This document shows, one piece after another, positions 8,240-15,211 of a stretch of 64,000 bases of DNA. A program made the translations under genes and the position numbers. Each line of letters starts with the position of its first letter. Within the stretch, counting starts at the first letter, position 1. The notes beneath the pieces were generated by a model that saw nothing but the letters and a program-made list of their open reading frames with translations, did not search any database and had not been told where the DNA came from. Source of the stretch: Fluoribacter dumoffii NY 23 (GTDB lineage: Bacteria > Pseudomonadota > Gammaproteobacteria > Legionellales > Legionellaceae); NCBI RefSeq assembly GCF_000236165.1, contig NZ_CM001373.1, positions 2,178,231 to 2,242,230 on the forward strand, written 5' to 3'.

Positions 8240-8327
8240 AAATAATTATACTTGTTATGATGCCTTTTTTGTGAAAACGCATTGTCAATCTTAAGTGCGT
8301 AGCGATTTTTAATTTTAAAGGAATATC

Positions 8328-9017
8328 ATGTTAAGGAAAGCAAACCTGCTCGGCATAGCGTCTTTATTACTAGCGAGTCCCTGTTTTTCTGGGTTTTATG
8401 TTGGTGCGGGATTTGGTCCTGAAGGGGCTCATTTCACCCAAAAGGCTCATGTGGTTAGGCCCGGTACTTTTAATGTTTATGATACACAGCACTTTTCCGG
8501 CATAGGAGTATTTGGAACTTTATTTGGAGGATATGGTTGGCGCCATAACCGGTATTATCTGGCAGGAGAAATCAATGGGAATCTCAGCTCAGTTGAATAT
8601 AAACTGGTTAATGACGAACTCCTACATAGGAATTTTTCCAAAACCACATTTTCCGTAAAAAGCAGTGAAGGCGTCAGTTTATTGCCTGGATTTTTTCTTT
8701 CAGACCTTTTTTTAGTCTATGGAAGAGTCGGTTATGCCAATGGTCGGGTCAAAATAAATGAATCCGATCCAACAATTCAGAGCTCCACATCAAATCGTAG
8801 CGGTGTTCGTTATGGGGCTGGCGTTCGTTACAATATGTTCTCGCGATGGACTTTGATGATGGATTACAGTCAAATCAATTATAGCAAGATAAAAAGTTTT
8901 GTATTTGAGCCTTTTGGAGGAGTTTCTAAGAGTACCAGAATTTATCCAAATACAGCTCAAGTGGCTTTTGGGATAATTTATAATTTTGATGCGCCTCAAC
9001 CTGTATTTGTTAAATAG
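8328..9017 (+). CDS. Outer-membrane beta-barrel protein (OmpA/opacity-like porin fold)
   Basis: A 229-residue protein with a signal peptide (hydrophobic residues 6-20, probable cleavage after PCFS). It then shows alternating amphipathic strands typical of an 8-stranded barrel: FYVGAGFG, FGTLFGGYGW, YLAGEIN, YGRVGYANGRVKI, RYGAGVRYNMF, WTLMMDYSQINYS. It ends in a C-terminal strand AQVAFGIIYNF a few residues before the stop. The ATG has AAAGGAATATC upstream. Legionella genomes carry several such small barrel proteins of unknown role. It is followed at once by a long perfect hairpin (9021-9061) that can act as its terminator. No operon partner is seen on the plus strand. Confidence 0.75.
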   Translation: MLRKANLLGIASLLLASPCFSGFYVGAGFGPEGAHFTQKAHVVRPGTFNVYDTQHFSGIGVFGTLFGGYGWRHNRYYLAGEINGNLSSVEYKLVNDELLHRNFSKTTFSVKSSEGVSLLPGFFLSDLFLVYGRVGYANGRVKINESDPTIQSSTSNRSGVRYGAGVRYNMFSRWTLMMDYSQINYSKIKSFVFEPFGGVSKSTRIYPNTAQVAFGIIYNFDAPQPVFVK

Positions 9018-9018
9018 T

Positions 9019-9249
9019 TCAGCAAGCGTAGGTCGGAGGCCTCGCCCGACCTACGCTTGCTCCCATTCCAATATCTACCTTCTCACAAGAATCAATCAAT
9101 TCATATCCATTTCTGTGCTGGGATTTAACGATTAACCATAAGTCCCCAACAACTACATCGTTGGGATTTTTAATATAATTTTTTGCCGCATTGGCATAAG
9201 CGTGATGCGTCATTAGTCCTAATAGTAACACCATTGATAAATACCGCAT
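9019..9249 (-). CDS. Small exported protein of unknown function, C-terminus encoded by a repeat
   Basis: A 76-residue protein starting at ATG 9249. An N-terminal signal peptide is clear (RYLSMVLLLGLMTHHAYANA). The mature part contains DVVVGDLWLIVKSQHRNGYELIDSCEKVDIGMG. The final residues (GRARPPTYAC) are encoded by the hairpin repeat at 9021-9061, so the original C-terminus may have been longer and replaced by repeat insertion. It starts 25 bp after the glutaredoxin-MauE gene on the same strand and is likely in its operon under MerR control. No family is recognised. Confidence 0.5.
   Translation of the reverse strand: MRYLSMVLLLGLMTHHAYANAAKNYIKNPNDVVVGDLWLIVKSQHRNGYELIDSCEKVDIGMGASVGRARPPTYAC
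9021..9061. repeat. Perfect 16-bp-arm inverted repeat, short copy of a dispersed AGCAAGCGTAG family
   Basis: Arms AGCAAGCGTAGGTCGG (9021-9036) and its exact complement (9046-9061) flank a 9-base loop. The outer AGCAAGCGTAG/CTACGCTTGCT is also the terminal repeat of the longer elements at 60-63 kb. It lies between convergent genes and can serve as a bidirectional terminator. The last residues and stop codon of the leftward small gene are encoded inside it. Confidence 0.85.
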
Positions 9250-9274
9250 TGTGGATTTTTCTGAGTTTATTGAA

Positions 9275-10018
9275 TTACATAACCAACATAAATAACGCCA
9301 TGCCTATCATCATTAAGTTTTCAGTAAGTGAAATAAAGCCTAAAGGCACATTACTGTCACCACCTACACAAGCACATTTCAGTTCACGTTTATCGATGTA
9401 AACGGCTTTAAATACAGAGAGCGCACCGACTGTTCCTATGAATAAGGCAATGGGAATGGATACCCAATTAAGTGCCCCTGAAATCATTAATACCCCTGCC
9501 AATCCTTCGGCAAAAGGATAGATGTAACTGTAAGGAACCCAGCGTTTCGCCAGAAGGTCATAATTGAGAAACATCGTTGAGAAACTCTCAATGTTTTGAA
9601 GTTTCAATAGCGCAAGGACTGCCATGCTCAAGGCGATGAACCATCCTAAAGCCTGTGGCGTGAATGGATTACCAGAAAAGGCATAACTGGTTGCCATCGC
9701 CATAAGGGCTGTCATTGTAAAAAGAGCAGCAACAGGGCGATAACTTTTTTGCTTAGGGTCTCTAATTGTTTTCCCAAAGTGACGACGCAAATCATCATAA
9801 CCACCTATTCGCTCATCGTTAATGAAGGTTTGTGGTGTGGTTTTAACGTGGTACTTTTCTTTAAAGGCATCGACTTGTTCGCGCGTGGTGAGCCATTTAT
9901 CTTCGACCTCATAACCTTGACGCATCAGTAAATCCTTGGCTTTAAGCCCATAGGGACAGACATGATTGCCCATGACCATGCGGTATAACACTGCTTTCTT
10001 AACGATTGCTCGATTCAT
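9275..10018 (-). CDS. Glutaredoxin-MauE fusion membrane protein
   Basis: A 247-residue protein. Residues ~8-85 are a glutaredoxin domain with the redox site VCPYG and the cis-proline region TTPQTFIN, followed by IGGYDDL. Residues ~95-245 are a MauE/DoxX-like domain with four hydrophobic helices (ALFTMTALMAMATSYAF, LGWFIALSMAVLALL, GLAGVLMISGALNWV, ENLMMIGMALFMLVM) and a CAC pair near the last loop. MauE-type proteins support disulphide formation or thiol reduction at the membrane. The fusion probably passes thiol redox equivalents across the inner membrane. It is transcribed divergently from a MerR regulator through a MerR-type promoter, so expression is likely induced by a metal or thiol stress. 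Confidence 0.8.
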   Translation of the reverse strand: MNRAIVKKAVLYRMVMGNHVCPYGLKAKDLLMRQGYEVEDKWLTTREQVDAFKEKYHVKTTPQTFINDERIGGYDDLRRHFGKTIRDPKQKSYRPVAALFTMTALMAMATSYAFSGNPFTPQALGWFIALSMAVLALLKLQNIESFSTMFLNYDLLAKRWVPYSYIYPFAEGLAGVLMISGALNWVSIPIALFIGTVGALSVFKAVYIDKRELKCACVGGDSNVPLGFISLTENLMMIGMALFMLVM

Positions 10019-10050
10019 TTTATTCTCTCTTAATCATGAACTATAGTAAT

Positions 10051-10082
10051 ACTATAGAGTACGTACTATAGTACGGTGTCAA
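10051..10082 (-). promoter_or_regulatory. MerR-type promoter/operator with 20-bp spacer
   Basis: On the minus strand TTGACA (10082-10077) and TATAGT (10056-10051) are separated by 20 bp. Within the spacer lies the perfect 14-bp palindrome CGTACTATAGTACG (10062-10075). Over-long spacers of 19-20 bp with a central dyad are the signature of promoters activated by MerR-family proteins through DNA untwisting. It drives the glutaredoxin-MauE gene and faces the divergent merR-like gene, which begins 10 bp from the -35. Confidence 0.85.
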
Positions 10083-10091
10083 GTGAGGTGA

Positions 10092-10487
10092 GTGGTGATT
10101 GATAAAAAAATTGGGGAATTCGCTAAGATGTTTGGTGTGGGTGTAGAAACCATACGCTACTATCAACGACAAGGACTGCTACAAATTCCAGAACATAAAA
10201 AGGACGCAAGTGGTATTAGGCGTTATGGCGAACAGGACACACAACGTCTAAAATTTATTCTGTCCGCGAAGAAAGCAGGATTTACCCTTAAAGAAATCAA
10301 AGCCTTGTTAGACTGTGATGCTAAAAATGATCGTGCATATATAAGGGAGGTTTCTCAAAAACGCATTGCCATGCTCGATAAAAAAATGGCTGAATTAAAA
10401 GAGGCGCGCGATTTTCTGCATCAATTGATAGATGAATGCAGAACAACTACTTCTGAAGCATGTCCTATTCTACATGCTTTTGAATGA
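10092..10487 (+). CDS. MerR-family metal-type regulator
   Basis: A 131-residue protein with GTG start (10092, or the adjacent GTG at 10095) after AAGTGAGGTGA. The N-terminal winged HTH is typical (KIGEFAKMFGVGVETIRYYQRQGLL, residues 6-30, then GIRRYGEQD), followed by a dimerisation helix. Cysteines C75, C116 and C124 lie near the positions of the three metal ligands of mercuric MerR (C82, C117, C126), and the tail CPILHAFE resembles the MerR tail CPLIAAL. This favours a thiophilic metal ligand, possibly Hg(II), though no merA, merT or merP is present. It very likely controls the divergent glutaredoxin-MauE operon. Confidence 0.8.
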   Translation: MVIDKKIGEFAKMFGVGVETIRYYQRQGLLQIPEHKKDASGIRRYGEQDTQRLKFILSAKKAGFTLKEIKALLDCDAKNDRAYIREVSQKRIAMLDKKMAELKEARDFLHQLIDECRTTTSEACPILHAFE

Positions 10488-10511
10488 GTGGGATGACAAT
10501 CAGCCTAAATA

Positions 10512-10679
10512 TTTGATGAACGTCAAATACAGCCTTTATTTGTATTTAATGATAACCCATATGTTCTTCCTGAAGCTTATATGAAACGGCTTAAATCATT
10601 TATTCAGGAACAATTAAATAAAGAAAGAACAAAGCCTCTTTTATTTGTTATTTCCGAATTACATGATAAGCAGATATAA
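10512..10679 (+). pseudogene. Decayed 3' coding fragment
   Basis: An open frame of about 55 codons with natural composition (FVFNDNPYVLPEAYMKRL; FIQEQLNKERTKPLLFVIS) ends at TAA 10677-10679. It has no start with a ribosome site at its left end (an in-frame TAA precedes it) and no recognised family. An internal ATG near 10580 could start a 32-residue peptide, but no ribosome site supports it. It is probably a gene remnant. Confidence 0.3.
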
Positions 10680-10687
10680 ATGGCAGA

Positions 10688-10729
10688 AGCAACTCTAATC
10701 CAGGTTGCATGGAACCGAGCTACCTTGCT
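10688..10729. repeat. Degenerate copy of the GGTTGC-type hairpin repeat
   Basis: GCAACTCTAATCCAGGTTGC followed by GGAACCGAGCTACCTTGC is a decayed copy of the better preserved element at 11532-11575. It contains the stop codon and last codons (PCNLD) of the leftward acetyltransferase gene. Confidence 0.6.
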
Positions 10730-11252
10730 TTTTCTTTAACTCATCAACCGTCAATCTCATCTTATAATGGGGTACCGGATGCCACGAGGCTATAAATTCC
10801 CTAGTAATTTCAAAGCCAGCTTTCTGATAGACATGCACGGCACGTGTGTTAGAAATTTCTGGATCAATGAATATTATCTTTGCATCCCAGAATTGGCTTA
10901 AGATAAATTCATGAATCATCCGAACTGATAACCCTTTCCCTATATAATCCAATCTGCAAATAAATAAATCCAGAGTAATTCCTCCCTCTGGAAATTCCTC
11001 TGATCGTTCTAATTCAGATGTTATTAAATAAGCAAATGGGATCTCCTTATCATAGGCTATCCAATGAGTTGCCCAAGGTTCTCCTTCATTCAAAAACTCA
11101 TTGAGATCTTTGATAGTATTACTTAACCCTTCTCCATGGAGCCATTCATTAATATGAGGTTGATGAATCCACTCAAGGACAAGAGCCATTTGTGATTTAT
11201 TTACTGGTTTAAAGACAAAACGATAATCATGGGTAAAGGGTTTTTTGATCAT
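10695..11252 (-). CDS. GNAT-family N-acetyltransferase (AAC(6')-/RimJ-like)
   Basis: A 185-residue GNAT protein beginning at ATG 11252. Motifs include an early substrate-side WIHQPHINEWLHG and WIAYDKEIPFAYLI. The acetyl-CoA region is LDLFICRLDYIGKGLSVRMIHEFIL, where the usual Q/RxxGxG/A loop appears as DYIGKGLS. The B strand IIFIDPEISNTRAVHVYQKAGFE carries the conserved N and YxKxGF. The layout resembles AAC(6')-type aminoglycoside acetyltransferases and siderophore acetyltransferases, but the substrate cannot be told from sequence. The last ~6 residues (SVPCNLD) come from a dispersed repeat that supplies the stop codon, so the native tail may be changed. It is a monocistronic gene. Confidence 0.75.
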   Translation of the reverse strand: MIKKPFTHDYRFVFKPVNKSQMALVLEWIHQPHINEWLHGEGLSNTIKDLNEFLNEGEPWATHWIAYDKEIPFAYLITSELERSEEFPEGGITLDLFICRLDYIGKGLSVRMIHEFILSQFWDAKIIFIDPEISNTRAVHVYQKAGFEITREFIASWHPVPHYKMRLTVDELKKKQGSSVPCNLD

Positions 11253-11700
11253 TTAATGACATGCAAAAAATTTATATCCAGATTTTATTATATCACTTCT
11301 GAATACCGCAATTATAGGTAGTAAGCGTAGCCGATGTTGGCAACCAGGCTATGATTGCTGTTTTCAAGTCGTGATGTTTTTGGGCAAGGATTTTTCATGG
11401 CTTAATTCGCAATCAGGTATCCAGCCGTTGAGGGTATAGTCTATACATCCCTGCTCTCCTCGGTGCCTGTGTCCCACTGCTTGTCAGCGGGATCCATATA
11501 CTCTAATAAAGAACTTCAGCATACAAGACAGAGGCAACTCTAATCCCGGTTGCGAGCAACCGGGCTTTCCTTGGAGAAAGAGTTGCATTTTGTGAGGGAA
11601 TTTTCTTTTATTCCCTGGATTTACTAAATCGCCCCAGACTGGCGGCTTTATTACTTGCACTAACTTTATCTGTATTGGCTTATCAAGGCAAGCCAATTAA
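11253..11700. repeat. 448-bp intergenic stretch with several repeat copies
   Basis: No gene is seen. It holds a degenerate AGTAAGCGTAGCC copy (~11311-11360), a 13-bp palindrome GTATAGTCTATAC (11434-11446), the hairpin CCCACTG/CAGCGGG (11473-11491, same family as 59250-59268), and the perfect stem CCCGGTTGC/GCAACCGGG (11545-11564) inside a GCAACTCTAAT...GGGCTTTCC element. TTGGCTT/AAGCCAA near 11676-11697 may terminate the leftward transporter gene. A small frame over this stretch is judged spurious. Confidence 0.6.
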
Positions 11701-13065
11701 CTAGGCAAACTCGGATTTGCCTGAAAATTCTGGTTTACTAGACCCTGGACGGGATTTCACATTCCAGAGCGGCAGCATCATAAAAAATGGAATTAAACAG
11801 CAAATAAACAAGGTGAGGAAGAAATTATCCCAGCCGTAATTTTTGATAATTGCACCCAAAGGAGCACCAGCCAGAACAGCACCTAAGCAGTAAGCGAAGA
11901 ATCCGGCAAAACCTGTTGCAGTTGCCGCCGCTTTCTTATGTGATAACTCCGCACAGGCCATACCGATCATCATTTGTGGTCCAAAAATAAAAAAACCAAA
12001 GAAAAAAAGGAACAAGGAATCAAGGAATGGTGTATAGGATTTGGTCAATGTAAAGAGTAACAAAGTGACAAATACCCCTGCTGTAAAGAGAATATTAATC
12101 GGGTTGCGTTTTCCTTGATAGACTTTATCAGAAAGCCAGCCGGCAACGAGATTTCCAAAAAAGCCGCCAACCTCAAACCATATGATGCAACTACCGGCAG
12201 TGATTAAGGAGTATTCCTTCACTTCTGTCAGATACAACATACTCCAGTCATTAAGGGCCGTGCGGACAATATAAATAAATAAATAAGAAACGGACAAGAT
12301 CCAAATATATGGATTGCTTAGTACATAATTCCAAAGAATTTCTTTAATTGAGAGCTCTGTTTTTTCCTGGTGGTGATGTGAACCGGAAAAATCTTCCCGG
12401 TATTGTTCTACGGCAGGCAAGCCTAGAGACTGCGGGGTATCTCTTAAACGGTTAATTAAAAAAATACCCCCTAAAATGCAAATAATTCCTGGCACAAACA
12501 TGGCTGAACGCCAGCCGAAATATTGCGCGCACATAGCAACAATCAAGGGAATTAAGGCACCACCTACGTTATGCGATGTATTCCAAATACTCCACCAACG
12601 CCCCCGTTCGTTTTGAGAATACCAATGGGTTAATAATTTAGTACACCCTGGCCAACCCCAGCCTTGAAACCAACCATTCAATCCCCAGAAAATAGCAAAT
12701 AACCACCAGGTGGAAGACAATCCAAACAAAATATTAAAAATACCTGTCAGAATCAGCCCAATCGCCATTAAATAACGGGGATTGGATTTATCGCCAAGAA
12801 TTCCACTCAAAAATTTGCTGATCCCATAACTTAAACTCAAAATGCTGGCAATCATTCCCAATTCAGTTTTGGTCATCCCCAAAGTGCTTTGTAATGCAGG
12901 CATCGCGAAGGTAAAACTTTTGCGGGTGAAATAAAACAGAGCATAGCCTATGTACATTGCATAAAAGGTACGGATACGCCAATAACGATATTGCCGGTTA
13001 ACAATGGCTTTATCCTCAATGGTATCAAGATAAGGAGCAGGCTTTAGAAATTTCAACACTGGCAT
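11701..13065 (-). CDS. OPA-family MFS transporter, UhpC/GlpT-like organophosphate permease
   Basis: A 12-helix major facilitator, about 454 residues from ATG 13065 (MPVLKFLKP). A frame open to 13134 adds a non-conserved tail. It shows the OPA family signature region NGWFQGWGWPGCTKLLTHWYS and the following WWSIWNTSHNVGGALIP, and the early helix YALFYFTRKSFTFAMP. These features place it with UhpC, UhpT and GlpT, which exchange sugar phosphates or glycerol 3-phosphate for phosphate. The WGWP...TSHNVGG pattern is closest to UhpC. A UhpC sensor normally sits beside uhpA/uhpB two-component genes, which are absent here, so a transport role is more likely. The substrate is unknown, with a hexose phosphate from the host cytosol as an inference. 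Confidence 0.8.
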   Translation of the reverse strand: MPVLKFLKPAPYLDTIEDKAIVNRQYRYWRIRTFYAMYIGYALFYFTRKSFTFAMPALQSTLGMTKTELGMIASILSLSYGISKFLSGILGDKSNPRYLMAIGLILTGIFNILFGLSSTWWLFAIFWGLNGWFQGWGWPGCTKLLTHWYSQNERGRWWSIWNTSHNVGGALIPLIVAMCAQYFGWRSAMFVPGIICILGGIFLINRLRDTPQSLGLPAVEQYREDFSGSHHHQEKTELSIKEILWNYVLSNPYIWILSVSYLFIYIVRTALNDWSMLYLTEVKEYSLITAGSCIIWFEVGGFFGNLVAGWLSDKVYQGKRNPINILFTAGVFVTLLLFTLTKSYTPFLDSLFLFFFGFFIFGPQMMIGMACAELSHKKAAATATGFAGFFAYCLGAVLAGAPLGAIIKNYGWDNFFLTLFICCLIPFFMMLPLWNVKSRPGSSKPEFSGKSEFA

Positions 13066-13245
13066 GATTTCCATATCACGGAAAAAAATAAGATTAGAAT
13101 GTAACTCGCACAGTATGTCAAATCTTTTTAACAAAAAAAGATAGCGGGATTAGACCTATTGATCATAAATTTTTTAAAAATTTCAATGGAAATATTGAGT
13201 AATTATAAATAAGCTACTCGATTTGTGTGAAAGGGATTTGTTGAA

Positions 13246-14892
13246 ATGAAAGAACTAGTTAACTTATTAGAACAAGATCAAATCGACTTTGATAATTACA
13301 AACGTCCTGAAGTCTTAATGGTTTTAAGAAGAAAATTTCGTACTCAAAAAGAGTGGATTATTGCTTCTATCGCCCAATATGATTTTGATGAAAAAGAATT
13401 ATCAAAAGTCAAACATGCCATTTTAAATGGGGACCTTCGCGTAACCGATCTTCTGGAGCGCCCGTTTTCCCACTATTTTTGGAGTTTCCTCACCTTTAAG
13501 TGGGGGGAAATTCTTGCGGGTGGAAAAAGATTATCTAAGGAAGAAGTCTTGCAAATTGCTACCTGTTCCAGCAAGGGCCAGGAATTTACCAGAACCCCGA
13601 TCCAAAATAGAAACAGGCTGATAAAAGGGGTGCCATTAGTCATTGGCAAGGTCGTTACTTCCATGGCACTTTGTATGGTATTTTGTCTGGGATTATTAAG
13701 TACTTTAGGAGCTCCTTTTGCCCTAAGCCTTGCCTTGGCGATAGTACTTTCCTTATGCAACGGAGTAGTTTGTTTATTAAGCCGTGGGAAAGCCATGCTT
13801 GATAGTGCAGGCTTTCAACCGCAAAAACAAAAAACGTTTAAAACCCTTGAAGAGAACCTAGAACAAAAAACGATATACGATAGGGGTCAGAAATTATTTT
13901 TTGGTATCGTAACCTTGCTGGCCTGTATTTCTGCCGGTATTTCCGGATATGCAGGTCTCGTAGGACTCCTCTCTTTTCTGGGGCTTGGGATGCTTGCCTC
14001 CAACCCGCTAGTTTTAACCGCTACGGTGGGGCTGTCTTTGGTTGCAGCTGTCTCCTTTTATTCATTTCAAGCTGTGGGCATACGGGAAAACTATACAAAA
14101 TTTAAAAATCTCTTTATTGAAGATTATAAAAAACCTTATGGTCTTTGGCGATGCGTCTTATTAGGAGCAGTAAGTACGGTTTTTTTAGCTGTCTATGCGA
14201 CGCTAACCTGGTTCACTACCGTTTCAGGGGTTAACAAGCTTTTTAATGCTTTAGGTGCGAAACCTGATACCTTTTTAGCACATGTCCTGGCCATGATATG
14301 TACTACCACAACCATGGTTGTTAATACTTTTTCACAAGTATATAAGGTCTTTAACCCGAAAACGTATGTGGATCTGAAAGAAAAATTTGAATCAATAAAG
14401 CAACCACCGGAAGAATCCCAAACCAAAGCGCAAAAGATAAAGCATGTAGCCCTCAATATGCTCAAATTATTTGCTTTGATTGGAGATTCTCTTGCTTATT
14501 CTGTAGCTGGAGGAATCCGAAGCGGAATTCATATTGGGGAAACGCTGGGAGAAGCTATTGGGGCAAGGCTTGCATTAACTATTACTATGGCAATATTGTC
14601 TCCAGTCGTTTTGGTATTCGTATCGGTCGCTTTTACTTGGCCTGCCGTTTTTCAGAGTAAAAAATCGTCTCAAGATCCTTCAATGGAGAAGCCCTTGATA
14701 GACAAAAGGGATCAAAACCATACCCCAGATGCACTTCCCAAATATACTCTTTTACCAACATCAGAACACTCTCACAAATCGCGCAAGGGGATAAAGTTTT
14801 TTGCTGCGAGTCAGAATAGTGAGGATACATTTGAGTCTAATTGTAGCTCTACTTTAGACGGAGAAACCCTTGTCACATCATCCACGTTATAA
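13246..14892 (+). CDS. Multipass membrane protein, putative Dot/Icm effector
   Basis: A 548-residue protein not assigned to a family. The soluble N-terminus (~1-125) is charged. Hydrophobic segments follow at roughly 132-175 (VVTSMALCMVFCLGLLSTLGAPFALSL and on), 218-275, 300-325, 345-360 and 440-470. The C-terminal ~80 residues are hydrophilic and rich in Ser and Thr, ending in EDTFESNCSSTLDGETLVTSSTL. A membrane-embedded body with a polar, acidic, Ser/Thr-rich tail is common among Legionella type IV effectors that insert into host membranes, but no PmrA-like box was found upstream. ATG 13246 follows AAAGGGATTTGTTGAA. There is no operon partner, and a repeat hairpin follows directly. Confidence 0.5.
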   Translation: MKELVNLLEQDQIDFDNYKRPEVLMVLRRKFRTQKEWIIASIAQYDFDEKELSKVKHAILNGDLRVTDLLERPFSHYFWSFLTFKWGEILAGGKRLSKEEVLQIATCSSKGQEFTRTPIQNRNRLIKGVPLVIGKVVTSMALCMVFCLGLLSTLGAPFALSLALAIVLSLCNGVVCLLSRGKAMLDSAGFQPQKQKTFKTLEENLEQKTIYDRGQKLFFGIVTLLACISAGISGYAGLVGLLSFLGLGMLASNPLVLTATVGLSLVAAVSFYSFQAVGIRENYTKFKNLFIEDYKKPYGLWRCVLLGAVSTVFLAVYATLTWFTTVSGVNKLFNALGAKPDTFLAHVLAMICTTTTMVVNTFSQVYKVFNPKTYVDLKEKFESIKQPPEESQTKAQKIKHVALNMLKLFALIGDSLAYSVAGGIRSGIHIGETLGEAIGARLALTITMAILSPVVLVFVSVAFTWPAVFQSKKSSQDPSMEKPLIDKRDQNHTPDALPKYTLLPTSEHSHKSRKGIKFFAASQNSEDTFESNCSSTLDGETLVTSSTL

Positions 14893-15211
14893 GAATGCAG
14901 CAAGCGTAGCCCGGTTGCGTACAACCGGGAAAATGCTTTTTAAATACAATTTTTCATCCTGCCTTCCCAAATCATTTTAAGTTATTTCCTTTATATCTAG
15001 TAAGACAACAACTGTTTTAATCACGGTTGCAAGTAACCAGGCTACCTTACAAGTCTTTCATGCAGGCGTGTATTTTTAAAAATCACACGAGGCAGCTTTC
15101 GAAATTGCATCGAGAATATTCTGGACATGGGCGGTAATTCTGAGAACCATAGGCTAAGTGCAGCGAGGCTTAATCACCATTTGGGCGCCTTTATTGATTA
15201 TGAAGATCGAT
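14893..15211. repeat. 319-bp intergenic stretch with two repeat copies
   Basis: AGCAAGCGTAG at 14898-14909 runs into the perfect stem CCCGGTTG-CGTA-CAACCGGG (14910-14929). A second degenerate copy lies at about 15009-15055 (TAATCACGGTTGCAAGTAACCAGGCTACCTT). The first can terminate the preceding gene. No coding sequence is supported, and the short plus-strand frame at 15127 is a shadow of the leftward gene's end. Confidence 0.6.

Noticed and set aside
11484..11696. 70-codon minus-strand frame downstream of the OPA transporter
   Set aside because: It is made largely of dispersed repeat and terminator sequence, and has no ribosome site.
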